From NCBI RefSeq assembly GCF_030317205.1, contig NZ_JASZYB010000003.1:372001-436000 (forward strand): DNA of 64,000 nucleotides. The letters run 5' to 3'. This document shows, in pieces, positions 8,885-17,960 of this stretch (the first letter of the stretch is position 1; every line of letters starts with the position of its first letter). The notes under the pieces are model-generated. The model saw nothing but the letters and a program-made list of their open reading frames with translations, searched no databases and was not told where the DNA came from. Source of the DNA: Variovorax sp. J2L1-78 (lineage in GTDB: Bacteria; Pseudomonadota; Gammaproteobacteria; Burkholderiales; Burkholderiaceae_C). The translations under genes and the position numbers were made by a program.

Positions 8885-10321
8885 ATGAACACCAGCGCCG
8901 CCACACGTGAAGCCGCAATCGCCAGCGCCGTCGAAACCTACGACTCAGGCCGATTCCTGACGGACCTTGACCGCCGTGTCGCCTATCGGACCGAGAGCCA
9001 GGAACCGTCCCAGGCGAAACACCTTCACGCCTATCTCGAAAAGGAAATTTCGCCACTGCTCCATCGGCTGGGATTCGAGACGAAGCTTGTGCCCAACCCG
9101 AGCGACATCGACGCGCCGGTTCTCCTTGCCAGTCGCATTGAGGACATAAACCTCCCGACGGTCGTCACCTACGGGCACGGCGACGTGGTCCGCGGTTACG
9201 ACGACCAGTGGCACAAAGGCCTGGAGCCGTGGAAGATCGTGGTCGATGGCGATCGCTGGTACGGCCGCGGCATTGCTGACAACAAGGGGCAGCACTCCGT
9301 GAATTTGGCCGCGCTCGAGGCTGTTATGAACGCGCGAGGTGGCAAGCTCGGATTCAACCTCAAGATCATCATGGAGACCGGCGAAGAAGTGGACTCCCCC
9401 GGACTAAACCAAATCTGCGGAGCAGAACGCGACTTTCTAAGTGGCGACGTCTTCCTGGCCTCGGACGGACCTCGAGTGTCGGCTGAGCGACCCACAGTTT
9501 TTCTTGGGTCGCGCGGCGAGCTGAATTTCGATCTGGAGCTTGATCTGCGAAGTGGTGGGCACCACTCCGGGAACTGGGGCGGCGCGCTGCGCAACCCCGC
9601 AGTTGTCCTATCGCACGCGATTGCCAGCATGGTGGACGTCAACGGCCGCATCCTCGTCAAGGGGCTCATGCCGCCTCCAATTTCTGCAGCTGTCCGTGAG
9701 GCGTTGTCGGACATCGAACTCGGCCGGGACAGTAGCGCTCCCGAAGTGGACATCGACTGGGGTGAGCCCGGCCTGACACCTGCTGAAAGAGTGCTGGGCT
9801 GGAACGCGCTGGAAGTGCTGGCATTCAAATCGGGCAATCCTGACGCGCCCGTCAACGCGATTCCTCCGACAGCGCGTGCGCATTGCCAGTTGCGCTTTGT
9901 GGTGGGAACCGACTGGGAGAACGCCCAGAACTATCTCGATGAGCACCTCGCCAGGAACGGCATCAAGCATGTGAATGTCATTGTCAAGCCTGCGGTCACG
10001 GCGACCCGCCTGGACCTTGACGACCCTTGGGTCAAGTGGACGCTCGATTCGATTCGTAAGACCACGGGCAAGAAGCCTGCACTGCTGCCGAACCTCGGCG
10101 GCACCGTGCCCAACGAAATCTTCGCGAACACGCTCGGCCTTCCCACGGTTTGGGTTCCACATTCCTACCCGGCGTGTTCGCAGCACGCGCCCAATGAGCA
10201 TTTCCTGGGCTCCGTTGCCCGCGAATCGCTGGCGCTGATGGCGGGCCTCTGGTGGGATCTTGGGGAAACGGCTTTGAATGTGATCTCCGCACGGAAGCGT
10301 GCAGGTACTGGCTCCGCCTGA
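8885..10321 (+). CDS. M20 family metallopeptidase
   Basis: A 478-residue di-zinc amidohydrolase/dipeptidase of the M20 family. Metal-site motifs are VTYGHGDVV (His), WYGRGIADNKGQH (bridging Asp), METGEEVDSPG (catalytic Glu plus ligand Glu) and VFLASDGPR (Asp). The C-terminal metal histidine is probably in WVPHSYPACSQHAPNEH. It should hydrolyse an N-acyl or peptide bond in a small amino-acid conjugate. Immediate linkage to dpaL suggests the product is diaminopropionate, which is an inference from neighbourhood. Confidence 0.88.
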   Translation: MNTSAATREAAIASAVETYDSGRFLTDLDRRVAYRTESQEPSQAKHLHAYLEKEISPLLHRLGFETKLVPNPSDIDAPVLLASRIEDINLPTVVTYGHGDVVRGYDDQWHKGLEPWKIVVDGDRWYGRGIADNKGQHSVNLAALEAVMNARGGKLGFNLKIIMETGEEVDSPGLNQICGAERDFLSGDVFLASDGPRVSAERPTVFLGSRGELNFDLELDLRSGGHHSGNWGGALRNPAVVLSHAIASMVDVNGRILVKGLMPPPISAAVREALSDIELGRDSSAPEVDIDWGEPGLTPAERVLGWNALEVLAFKSGNPDAPVNAIPPTARAHCQLRFVVGTDWENAQNYLDEHLARNGIKHVNVIVKPAVTATRLDLDDPWVKWTLDSIRKTTGKKPALLPNLGGTVPNEIFANTLGLPTVWVPHSYPACSQHAPNEHFLGSVARESLALMAGLWWDLGETALNVISARKRAGTGSA

Positions 10322-10448
10322 CTTCACTCCATCGAACGCCTAGCGCTCATCCGTGAAGTTGCCCCCTTTTCGCGGACACCTTCCGTACGGTAGAAGTCGA
10401 AGTGCCCAAATCAAAGCGGCCATACCCGGCGGACCAACATGGGACGCT

Positions 10449-10822
10449 ATGTCCAAAGACATCAGCACCAAATTAATTCACCAAGATTACCAGGTCCCCA
10501 GTGGATACGAGGCCGTTCCCCCGGGGGTTTCCAAGGGGTCGACCGTGCTATCCCCAAGCGTAGCGGACGTCCGCCAGCGTCTCCGTGCATTTGGCCACCG
10601 CGACGGCTACAGCTATGGCCTTTACGGTACACCCACGACAGATACCCTCGAGCAACGTCTGTGCACGCTTGAAGGTGGCCGTCATTGCCTGCGAGGACCC
10701 AGTGGCCAGGCGGCAATCACCGTGGTCAATCTTGGATTTTGACGGCGGGCGATGATGTGCTTCTTCCCACGAATGTGTGCCAAATGGCATCTGTCGAATT
10801 TGCTCGGCAGCTCATGCGGTAG
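10449..10822 (+). pseudogene. cystathionine beta-lyase-like gene fragment, frameshifted and 3'-truncated
   Basis: The frame from 10449 gives the N-terminal ~97 residues of a Cys/Met-metabolism PLP enzyme (STKLIHQDYQVPSGYEAV, YGLYGTPTTDTLEQRLCTLE, GPSGQAAITVVNLGF) and hits TGA at 10740-10742. In the neighbouring frame the expected sequence continues as LTAGDDVLLPTNVCQMAS and then VEFARQLMR up to TAG at 10820. One extra T in the TTTT run at 10737-10740 would restore it. The PLP lysine and the whole C-terminal three quarters are missing, because the gene is cut off where the mobile element begins. The remaining part is not elsewhere in the window. Confidence 0.75.
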
Positions 10823-10877
10823 GTAGACTGCCAGTTTCTGTCAAAGGCAAGTTGCGCTGGAAAGTTCGGGCGGCGGA

Positions 10878-12827
10878 TTAGATAGAGATGCCTCTCTGTG
10901 TACTGAACTGCCAGGTGACGGATGATCCTCGAACCACAGCGGACGCGGTCTGACCTAGCCGCTGTTCGACCACCGGCCGCCACGGCACCAAGCTAAAGCC
11001 CAGCCCCTCATTCAATATGGCAAAGCGGCCGCTAGCCAACTGAATCGAACGACTGTAAACGCCGCTCACAGAATGGCCATCACGTAGCGGCCGGTACGCT
11101 AGTCCGGTTTGCTGGTGGAGCGCCTTGCCAACTGCAGCCAGCTCACGATGTTTCAAGGTGGCCAGCAGGTTTCGCGCGAAAACTACTCGCTGGTCATGCC
11201 GTTCGGCCAAGCCCCGTTCCGCAAGGAAATCGACACGGTCGCGCATTGCATCGCGTGCTTCAACCCCAAAGCCTTGTCCGCCCACGGCCGAGTCGCCGCC
11301 CAACAACTGCCTATCCAGCCAGGTGGCGCCCATGGTGCGCACTTGCTGTTCAATGGAGAGATGCGACCGCAGCTCGATCACCAGCCCATTATTTTTCTGT
11401 ATGTCATGCGTTCGAGCTTTCTCCAGAAGGTCCGGCGGCACTTTCCAGACGCCATCAGCGATGCGCTCAACAATGCCGGCGCGGCGCAGCGCTTCGAGCC
11501 GGCGCACGTGTGCATCGACAGTGGCCTGCGGGTCGGAATCGCGAGCTTGCTTCAGTTTCACCACGTGGTCGGCTGCCTTGTAGAGGCCGTCTCTGGCGAT
11601 GGTTGCGATGTGGCGGTCCACCGGCTTCTCCTGATCGGGGACTCTAGCCTCCACGATGCCATTCATAGGCAGTTCTGCGAGGTCGGCACCGGGTGGCAGC
11701 TTCAGGTAGTGCGCCCGTCCGTCAATGCCATCGACCACCAAGTAGCTGCGGTCGTGCAGTTCGTCGGCCAGCCCCTTGCCCGCGATCCGACCGATGACAG
11801 AGGAGGTTGGACGATCATCGATCACACATTCCCGCCGCTGGCCCTTGAGCGCACGGCGTACCGTCTCCAGCGCATCCTCGCGCTGGCCCATGGCGTTAAG
11901 TGTGGCCGCCATCTCGGGCTGGAGCTTCCAGTGGTTCGCGTCAATCCTCTCGACCAGGCCCATGCCTTCGAGACGCTGCAGCCGTGCCCGGAGTACGCTC
12001 TGGCGCTGCTGGTCTTGCGGGGTAGCCGTCAGGTCGATGCCATCGGCGCCAGCTTGCCGGATCAGCGCCCGATCCAAGCTGGTGAGTCGCTGCTGGTTGA
12101 CCTCCCGCAGCAGGCTCTGACGGATTTCCGCCTCGGTGCGCGGCCCCAGCCGTTCGGTCGCGATCTCGCTGGCGCGCAAGCGCATGCCGTGCGCCATGTA
12201 GTCAGGGGCGATCACAAGATCTTCCCGGCCGCTGGCAGGCCCGCCCGTGTGGCCGTTCAGCACGATGTGCGTGTGCGGGTTGTCTGTGTCCCAATGGTCC
12301 ACGGCCACCCAGTCAAGTCGGGTCTCGAGGTCGATCTCCATGCGGCGCATGAGCTGACGAGTGAAGCCCTTCAGGTCTTCCAGCTCTAGGCCGTCCTCGG
12401 CCGAGACGATGAAGCGGAACTGGTGGCGGTCGCTCTGCCCGCGTTCCTGAAAGGCCTTGAGGTCGGCCGCATCGGCGTCGGCGCCGTAGGCCTGGCCCTT
12501 CTGTCCATTGCGTGTAACGCCGTCGCGCTCGATGTAGCGCAGGTGTACGGCCACAGAGTTCGGGCTGGCACGCCGCAGCACGACGAAGCGGGACTTAATG
12601 ACCACACGCCGCGCATTCGGCCCCAGACGCTGGCCGGCCAGGGAGGCCGCGACGCGGCCACGGCCGAACGTGTTGGCGGATCTGCCAAGGCCCTTGCCGG
12701 AGGGCTTTGCGCCGGTCTTCGACATCTGCTTGAGAACCTGTGAAACGAAGCGCTGCGAGCGCGGCCCGCCCCGCGACTTCGGTGCCGCGGGCTTGACCCG
12801 AAAGCGATCCTCGTCATTGCCAGCCAT
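10878..12827 (-). CDS. relaxase/mobilisation nuclease, VirD2-like with DUF3363
   Basis: A 649-residue protein that should nick oriT and pilot the transferred strand. The N-terminal relaxase domain has the His motif HWDTDNPHTHIVLNG. The DUF3363 domain occupies the C-terminal half and ends in GFSLVPWRPVVEQRLGQ, the normal family end, so the gene is complete. The ATG at 12827 is chosen because it gives MAGNDEDRFRVKP, the usual N-terminus. A longer frame upstream is not family-like. In intact relatives traG and the trb operon follow, but here the broken metC-like gene lies 55 bases beyond the stop. Confidence 0.9.
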   Translation of the reverse strand: MAGNDEDRFRVKPAAPKSRGGPRSQRFVSQVLKQMSKTGAKPSGKGLGRSANTFGRGRVAASLAGQRLGPNARRVVIKSRFVVLRRASPNSVAVHLRYIERDGVTRNGQKGQAYGADADAADLKAFQERGQSDRHQFRFIVSAEDGLELEDLKGFTRQLMRRMEIDLETRLDWVAVDHWDTDNPHTHIVLNGHTGGPASGREDLVIAPDYMAHGMRLRASEIATERLGPRTEAEIRQSLLREVNQQRLTSLDRALIRQAGADGIDLTATPQDQQRQSVLRARLQRLEGMGLVERIDANHWKLQPEMAATLNAMGQREDALETVRRALKGQRRECVIDDRPTSSVIGRIAGKGLADELHDRSYLVVDGIDGRAHYLKLPPGADLAELPMNGIVEARVPDQEKPVDRHIATIARDGLYKAADHVVKLKQARDSDPQATVDAHVRRLEALRRAGIVERIADGVWKVPPDLLEKARTHDIQKNNGLVIELRSHLSIEQQVRTMGATWLDRQLLGGDSAVGGQGFGVEARDAMRDRVDFLAERGLAERHDQRVVFARNLLATLKHRELAAVGKALHQQTGLAYRPLRDGHSVSGVYSRSIQLASGRFAILNEGLGFSLVPWRPVVEQRLGQTASAVVRGSSVTWQFSTQRGISI

Positions 12828-13199
12828 GAAGACTCCAGCGCACAGTGGCGCAGCGCATCGGAAACGGCACGCGGCAGACGCCACTGCCATGCGGATTCCA
12901 GTCTCTGCGCGGCACGCGCAAGACCCCTTGCGGTGCCGCCGCAAACCCACGTGCAGACTGGCCTGGAGGGGCGCGACGTGCCACCCCTTTTATCTGGCCC
13001 TCCGTCTCCGCCTTCCGCATCCGCTCCCGGCTCCGACCTGCCGCCAGCCGCGCACCGGGTGCGCAGCGCTGCTCGAGGGGCAGCAGCGATGCAGCGCGAG
13101 CTGCACGCTGGCGGCGGGCTCCCTGCACGATGGAATGAAGCGCGGGCGCATGCTCGGCTGCATTCCAGTGGCATGTTGCGTGATGCGATAAGGCAGACT
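12828..13199. other. 372-bp non-coding gap between relaxase and TraF genes
   Basis: Open frames here are GC-rich shadows. oriT would be expected near the relaxase gene, but I cannot identify a nic consensus or a convincing paired inverted repeat by eye. Nothing else is supported. Confidence 0.35.
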
Positions 13200-13733
13200 T
13201 CATGGCGCGTTCCAGGTCCACAGCGGCCGCGCGATGCCGAGCACGGCGAAGACGGAGATGGGGCCAAAGTAGCGGCTGTCGAACGACGCCGGGTTAGTGT
13301 CGCTGAGCAGGAACAGTTCGCCGCTGGCGAGGGGGCGGCAATGCTGCCAAGAGTGCAGTGGCCGGCGCGCGCCGTCATGGGTGAGTGCGGTCGTCGCCAC
13401 TGCGCCATCAATCAGCACGACCTGTTCTCGAACGCACACCGACTGCGGTGAAATGGCGCCGATACGCTTGAGGATCGGAACACCGCTCGGCAGGTAGCGG
13501 CGTTGTGCTGCGAAGGCCGCCACGTCGATAGGAAGCCGGGCGAGCACGATGCTGCCGACGTGCAGCGCAGCTGCGCTGTCGATGCTGCCGACCTGGTACC
13601 AGCCGCGCGGCACACTGTCCGTCGGGTTGTAGACCAGGAATACACGTTCCTGCACCGACATCGGCATGAAGGCCGGCGCGCACAGCGCAGCCAGGCCGAT
13701 GCCCATGCCGGCAAGAAGTACCCGCCGGCTCAT
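13200..13733 (-). CDS. traF: TraF, S26-family signal peptidase of conjugative transfer
   Basis: A 177-residue membrane-anchored serine protease that in RP4-like systems matures and cyclises the pilin. The N-terminal hydrophobic anchor is VLLAGMGIGLAALCAPAFMP. The catalytic Ser is in YNPTDSVPRGWYQ and the catalytic Lys in GVPILKRIGAI. The C-terminal box is LLSDTNPASFDSRYFGPI. The ATG at 13733 overlaps the DUF2840 stop (ATGA). The peptidase is kept although the pilin and trb genes it serves are absent. Confidence 0.9.
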   Translation of the reverse strand: MSRRVLLAGMGIGLAALCAPAFMPMSVQERVFLVYNPTDSVPRGWYQVGSIDSAAALHVGSIVLARLPIDVAAFAAQRRYLPSGVPILKRIGAISPQSVCVREQVVLIDGAVATTALTHDGARRPLHSWQHCRPLASGELFLLSDTNPASFDSRYFGPISVFAVLGIARPLWTWNAP

Positions 13734-14248
13734 CGCAGCGCCCCGCGCGCAACATGCGCCGCATGGCGCTCGCTGGTGTACTCCGGCAACGACTGGCGCG
13801 CAGCCAGCCGGTTGCCGACGGTCTGCCAGTATGTGGAGGCAACCATAGCCGGTTCGATGCCCAGCGCTTCGACGGCGTCGATCCTTTCGAGCACTGACTT
13901 GACCTGCTGTTCGCCATCGGCGCGCAGCAGGATGCGCGCGCCCGGCACCACGCCGGCGATGCGCTGTGCACCATCGAACGGCATCGGTGCTTGCAGGACC
14001 GTGAGCTGCCAGAGCGCCGTGCCGTAGTCGTTGCCGATCCATTTGACGCGACAGCACACCGCATTGGGCTCGAAGATTGCCACGCGCCGCCATCGGTCGA
14101 GCACCGTCTCGCGCACCGGCTGGCCGAAGCGCAGCCAGACGTTCACGCGATGCTCGACGAAGGCGAGCGAGACGCGCATAGGGGTAGGCTGTGGCGGCAG
14201 CGCTGCGTGAGGCCAGGTCTGCGCGCCAATGGGCGACGGCTGCGTCAT
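13730..14248 (-). CDS. DUF2840 domain-containing protein
   Basis: 172 residues, function unknown. It is one of the conserved backbone proteins between ParA and TraF in Tn4371-like elements. Recognisable segments are VEHRVNVWLRFG, WRRVAIFEPNAVC and RVKWIGNDYGTALWQL. ATGA overlaps at both ends (with the RHH gene upstream and traF downstream) show tight translational coupling in a repA-parA-traF operon. No catalytic motif is visible. Confidence 0.85.
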   Translation of the reverse strand: MTQPSPIGAQTWPHAALPPQPTPMRVSLAFVEHRVNVWLRFGQPVRETVLDRWRRVAIFEPNAVCCRVKWIGNDYGTALWQLTVLQAPMPFDGAQRIAGVVPGARILLRADGEQQVKSVLERIDAVEALGIEPAMVASTYWQTVGNRLAARQSLPEYTSERHAAHVARGALR

Positions 14249-14508
14249 GACTGGCCTCCACCGTATTCGCACTCCAGCAGCGCGCGCAGCATCTCGGCCG
14301 CAGTGACGCCTCGTTCGAAGGCGATCACCTTGATGCGGCCCCGCAGCGCCGGCGTCACGTCGATGGTGAGGCGCGCGGTGAAGATCGACGCCTTCGCGAC
14401 GTTCTCCGGTGCATCGGCCTGGCGCACCCAGGTCGATGCCGGGTCAGCGGCAGGTTTGCGGCCGATGGATGCCCGCTTCGGCGTTGAGGATGACGATGGA
14501 CCCGTCAT
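14245..14508 (-). CDS. small ribbon-helix-helix-like ParA partner
   Basis: 87 residues. A basic, low-complexity N-terminus precedes a compact C-terminal domain, IFTARLTIDVTPALRGRIKV then IAFERGVTAAEMLRALLE, which reads like a ribbon-helix-helix DNA-binding fold. It starts at an ATG overlapping the ParA stop by ATGA. By position and fold it is the ParA partner (centromere-binding or repressor) of the element's partition module. The separate large ParB-like protein is encoded about 7 kb away. Confidence 0.75.
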   Translation of the reverse strand: MTGPSSSSTPKRASIGRKPAADPASTWVRQADAPENVAKASIFTARLTIDVTPALRGRIKVIAFERGVTAAEMLRALLECEYGGGQS

Positions 14509-15254
14509 CGCAGCATCTCCTGCACTGCCTGCGCCAGTGCCGCGATCTCGCGCGCGGCGGCGCACTTCGGCGCGGCCTCGCATGCGAGCCGGCCGGCGGC
14601 CACGCTATCGGCGAACACGATGCGCTGCGAGACTTCGGTCTGCAGCGCGGCAAACGGTTGGTCGGCCAGGGCGGCGCGCGCTTCGCGGCCGATCACCGTG
14701 CCGACCACACGCCGGTTGATCACGAAGGCCGCGCGAAGCTGCGGCCTGAACACCCGGGCTTCGGCGATGAGCGTCACCATCTCGTGGCTGGCCCACACGT
14801 CGTAGGCGCTGGGCTGGACCGGGATCAGCACCAGGTCGGCGGCCAGCAGCGCGGAGCGCGCAAGGGCCGCAACGCGGGGCGGCCCATCGATCACCACGTA
14901 ATCCGCCTCTCGGGCGATCTGCGGCGCCTCCTGGTGCAAGGAGTCCCGCGCCAGCCCGAACACGCCGTAGAGCCTTCCCTGGCCGTTCTGAAGGCGCCGC
15001 TGCGCCCAGTCAAGGGCCGAGCCCTGCGGATCGGCATCGAGTAGCGTCACGCGGCTCCCTGACATCGCCAGTTCGCCGGCCAGGTGCGTGGCGAGCGTCG
15101 TCTTGCCCGCACCGCCTTTCTGGTTGAGCAATGCGATCACCTTGCCGGGCCGGGTTTGTCTTCCTGGCAAGCGGTCTTCGGATGTTCGGACTGCCTCCCA
15201 CGAGGCGCTGCCCGCTTTTTGGGCAGCTTCGGTTCGCGCGCGCGTGACTTCCAT
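14505..15254 (-). CDS. parA: ParA family partition ATPase
   Basis: A 249-residue deviant Walker-A ATPase for element stability. The P-loop is LLNQKGGAGKTTLATHLAG with both lysines, followed by VTLLDADPQGSALDWAQRR and YVVIDGPPRVAALARSALL. The C-terminal segment PFAALQTEVSQRIVFADSVA is typical. The only available start in frame is the ATG at 15254, preceded by AAAGGGATACATAA. It leaves a ~37-residue N-terminal extension of low similarity. It follows repA by 20 bases. Confidence 0.92.
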   Translation of the reverse strand: MEVTRARTEAAQKAGSASWEAVRTSEDRLPGRQTRPGKVIALLNQKGGAGKTTLATHLAGELAMSGSRVTLLDADPQGSALDWAQRRLQNGQGRLYGVFGLARDSLHQEAPQIAREADYVVIDGPPRVAALARSALLAADLVLIPVQPSAYDVWASHEMVTLIAEARVFRPQLRAAFVINRRVVGTVIGREARAALADQPFAALQTEVSQRIVFADSVAAGRLACEAAPKCAAAREIAALAQAVQEMLR

Positions 15255-15274
15255 TTATGTATCCCTTTAGATGT

Positions 15275-16306
15275 TTAGGGAGGCCCGAAACCGTTGCTGG
15301 GCGCGGGTTGCGGGCGGTTTTGCGCCGGTGATCCACCGATGTTTGCGCCGGCGATCACCCGAGTCGCGCGCCGGTGATCCACCGAGCCCGTCCCCATGAA
15401 ATCCACAGGTTCTTCAACAGAAGCTGTGGATAAGTCCCGGTCGACACGAACAGTGGATAAGTCGGTCTTCGGGCAGTTGTCGATGCAAGGGTGAAAGGCG
15501 AACCACTCGATTCCGCCGGTACGTTCGACGGACAAGCGGTAGCCCGGAAGCGCCTGGCGCAGTGCGAGACCGCGCACGTGCGCGGCGAAGTCGCGCGAGC
15601 GCTGGAGCGCGCCGGACTTCAAGTACAGATGCCGCATCTCGAAGCGCCAGCCATTCGGCTGCCGCCCGCCGTGCTTCCGCACGAGCCGGTACAGCCAGCG
15701 TTCGATGCCGCCTGAGAGCCGGAAATACGTGGGATCAAGCGTGAGCACGAGCGCTTCTTCCATCACGCCGGTGAAGAACCAGTCGGCCAGGATCAGCTCG
15801 ATGCCCTCCGAGCGCCCATCCGGGCGGATGTACTCCTTCCACTCGTTGATCCATGAGAAGCGGTGCACCCGCTTGCCACCGTTCGGGCGCTCGCGCTGAC
15901 GCAGCGTGGTCGCGACGGTGGTGGACTGCAGGCGGTCCAGCGCGGCGCGCAGCGCGAGGTAGTCGCTGCGCCCGGTGCCCCGCTGCGCAAAGCGCAGGAT
16001 CTCGTAGGGCGTAGCCACCATCAGCCGCGAAGGCGGGATGCCTTGTTTCTTGGCCTGGATGATCTGGCTGGCAGCCCAGATCAGCACGTCGGCGTCCCAG
16101 ATGGTGGCGATGCCGTGCTCGGGCACACCCTCTACGGTGAGCGAGATGCCACCGGCCTCGAAGCGGATCGGCACGATGCGCGGCGTCTTGGCCAGCGAGA
16201 AGAAGGGGTAGGCCATCAGGTCCTGCGCATCACGCAGCGCCATGCCGTCGTGCGGCAGCGCGCGGAACAGCGAGAGCTGTTCGCGTTCGCTCATGCGCTT
16301 GGACAT
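15275..16306 (-). CDS. repA: replication initiator protein A (RepA-like)
   Basis: 343 residues of the plasmid RepA family found in Tn4371-like elements. Conserved segments include YPFFSLAKTPRIVPIRFE, GIATIWDADVLIWAASQI, LRFAQRGTGRSDYLALRAAL and FYRLSGGIERWLYRLVRKH-like FRLSGGIERWLYRLVRKH. The protein would initiate replication of the circular excised form at an adjacent origin. Its C-terminal ~60 residues are low in complexity. It is transcribed with parA downstream. Confidence 0.88.
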   Translation of the reverse strand: MSKRMSEREQLSLFRALPHDGMALRDAQDLMAYPFFSLAKTPRIVPIRFEAGGISLTVEGVPEHGIATIWDADVLIWAASQIIQAKKQGIPPSRLMVATPYEILRFAQRGTGRSDYLALRAALDRLQSTTVATTLRQRERPNGGKRVHRFSWINEWKEYIRPDGRSEGIELILADWFFTGVMEEALVLTLDPTYFRLSGGIERWLYRLVRKHGGRQPNGWRFEMRHLYLKSGALQRSRDFAAHVRGLALRQALPGYRLSVERTGGIEWFAFHPCIDNCPKTDLSTVRVDRDLSTASVEEPVDFMGTGSVDHRRATRVIAGANIGGSPAQNRPQPAPSNGFGPP

Positions 16307-16326
16307 ACGGCGTTGCCCAAGGTAGG

Positions 16327-16623
16327 TCAGCGGACGGAGTCGCGCTGCACGTAGCCCGGATCCGAGGTCATGCCGTAGGTGTGGCTGTCAGCCCAAGCGC
16401 GCAGATCGGCGGCGGCGTAGACCACGCGCGCCCCGAATTTGCGAAAGCGCGGACCCCCGCCGAGCACCCGCTGCTTCTCCAGCGTCCGCGGCGACAGCCG
16501 CAGGAAGGCGCCGGCTTCGTCGGTGGTCAGGAACTCGGGATTGGGCGGCGCAGCCGGAACCGCAGCAGGCTGCGGCGCAGCCGCTGCGGTCGTGCGGTGA
16601 GGAAACGAACTGCCAACTGCCAT
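16327..16623 (-). CDS. helix-turn-helix (MerR/excisionase-like) protein
   Basis: 98 residues from the ATG at 16623. An Ala/Pro-rich linker precedes an HTH_17-type domain, FLTTDEAGAFLRLSPRTLEK then QRVLGGGPRFRKFGARVVYA, a fold shared by excisionases and AlpA-type regulators. It sits 20 bases upstream of repA. In related elements this small protein is always found between DUF2285 and RepA, probably as a regulator of the rep-par operon. Confidence 0.85.
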   Translation of the reverse strand: MAVGSSFPHRTTAAAAPQPAAVPAAPPNPEFLTTDEAGAFLRLSPRTLEKQRVLGGGPRFRKFGARVVYAAADLRAWADSHTYGMTSDPGYVQRDSVR

Positions 16624-16715
16624 GACGGACTCCATCGCTGTCGATGGGCCGCAAACCATTCGCGGCCCGATGGAGGCAGTCTCGGGAATCAGGCCCGATC
16701 AAGGCAGGGAGAGAT

Positions 16716-17514
16716 TCAGCGCACCGGCTCGTCTCCGGGGTGGTCTGCTGTGGTGTGCGGCACGCCGGCGAGAGCTAAATAGCCGCCGGTCACGTATCCC
16801 TGCGCACGCCGCAGCAGGTGGCGCACCTGCGCGCGCAGTTCGCCATCCTCGTGCCAGCGCAGGACGACGGCTTCGAGGCCGAACAAGGCTTGGGCGATGT
16901 CCCGGTGCGATGCGCCCGCCTGCGCGGCATCGAGCGCCTGCAGAGCGCGCAGATGCAGCAGCGCGGCGCGGGTGACCGCCCGCGCAGGATCGACCCGGGG
17001 TGCATGACCTTCCAGGGCCTGTGCCTGCGCATGGAAGGCATCGAGCTGGCCGCGCAGGCGCGGCGTCAGCGGCGCGGCACCCGTGTACACCGCGCCGTCT
17101 GCGAGGGCCCCTGACAGCGACAAGCGCATGCGCTGGGCGTTGAGGTCGGCAGTCAGCGCCAAGTCGGGGCCGTCAAGCGCTAGGCGCTTGCGGCCGGGGA
17201 TGCGCCACAGGTCGAATCGGCGAGCTACTGCATTGTTGGCGTGCGCAGCACGCACATGCAGCAAGCCGTCAGAGGACGACAGCCAGAGTGGCTGTGCGTT
17301 GCGACCATCCATGTCCGGATCTTCGGCGCTGTCGCAACCCCCAGCGTGCGAAAGACACTACGCGCTCGCGGCATGTCCAATCCGTGCGGTAGCCTGGATT
17401 GCGGCGCAAGTATTCCCAGGCGAGGGCTGGGTTGTCGAGGTCGAGCACGTAGAGGTAGGCGGCAGAGATGCCCCATGGCGCGCCGGGCAGATCTTCGAGA
17501 TTAGGGTTGGTCAC
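16716..17514 (-). pseudogene. DUF6499-DUF2285 protein gene, frameshifted
   Basis: Two minus-strand frames together make one recognised protein. From GTG 17514 (after GGAGG) comes the DUF6499-like part, WGISAAYLYVLDLDNPALAW and EYLRRNPGYRTDW, up to SFARWGLRQR. The sequence then continues in a second frame as AEDPDMDGRNAQPLWLSSSD and the DUF2285 part, FDLWRIPGRKRLAL, HLRALQALDAAQAGASHRDI and QALFGLEAVVLRWHEDG, ending at 16716. The switch lies around 17325-17345, where a GGGGG run occurs on the coding strand. A one-base insertion there (or sequencing error) would explain it. The intact family protein is about 250 residues, function unknown. Confidence 0.75.
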
Positions 17515-17618
17515 AGAGTCCTCCTTTGGAAGAGGAACGCTGCCACAGGGAATGAGGCGCGAGGTCGCTTTCGAGGCGACGCTGGATCGCGCAAACGGCG
17601 ACCCGGCCGGCGATCGCG

Positions 17619-17960
17619 TCAGTCGTTGATTGATCCGTCTCGCTGGGCGTCTGCCAGGTAGCCCGAGAGCGGCTGACGCGGCTTGAAGTGCGGATCGGCC
17701 ACGATGCGCATGCCGCGCGGGCCGCGGACGCCTTCGAGGGCCGAGAGGCTGACTTGCCCCAGCTCTGGGCTGCCCGTGCCGGCGTCGCACAGGCCGAACG
17801 CCTTGTCCCCCTCGGCGTCAAGCTCAGTGAGCAGCCACGCCGCACCGGCGTCCAGGGTGTAGAGCTTGACCACGGGCAGCGGGTCGACGGTTTCGCCATG
17901 CGCCCGCGCTGCGCCATTGGCCAGCAGCCGGATTCGCTGTTCTTCGGTCAGGAAAGTCAT
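17619..17960 (-). CDS. DUF2958 domain-containing protein (copy 1)
   Basis: A 113-residue small protein of unknown function, typical of ICE backbones. Key segments are LLANGAARAHGETVDPLPVV, KLYTLDAGAAWLLTELDAEG and AFGLCDAGTGSPELGQVSLS. A second, divergent copy lies at 18494. The two share the order LLANG-KL(Y/F)TxDAGA(A/T)WLLTE-FGLCD-PELG. The start is the ATG at 17960. Confidence 0.85.
   Translation of the reverse strand: MTFLTEEQRIRLLANGAARAHGETVDPLPVVKLYTLDAGAAWLLTELDAEGDKAFGLCDAGTGSPELGQVSLSALEGVRGPRGMRIVADPHFKPRQPLSGYLADAQRDGSIND

Noticed and set aside
11109..12389. 426-codon open frame on the plus strand
   Set aside because: It is antisense to the relaxase gene, whose motifs and codon use are clear. 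The translation has shadow-like composition.
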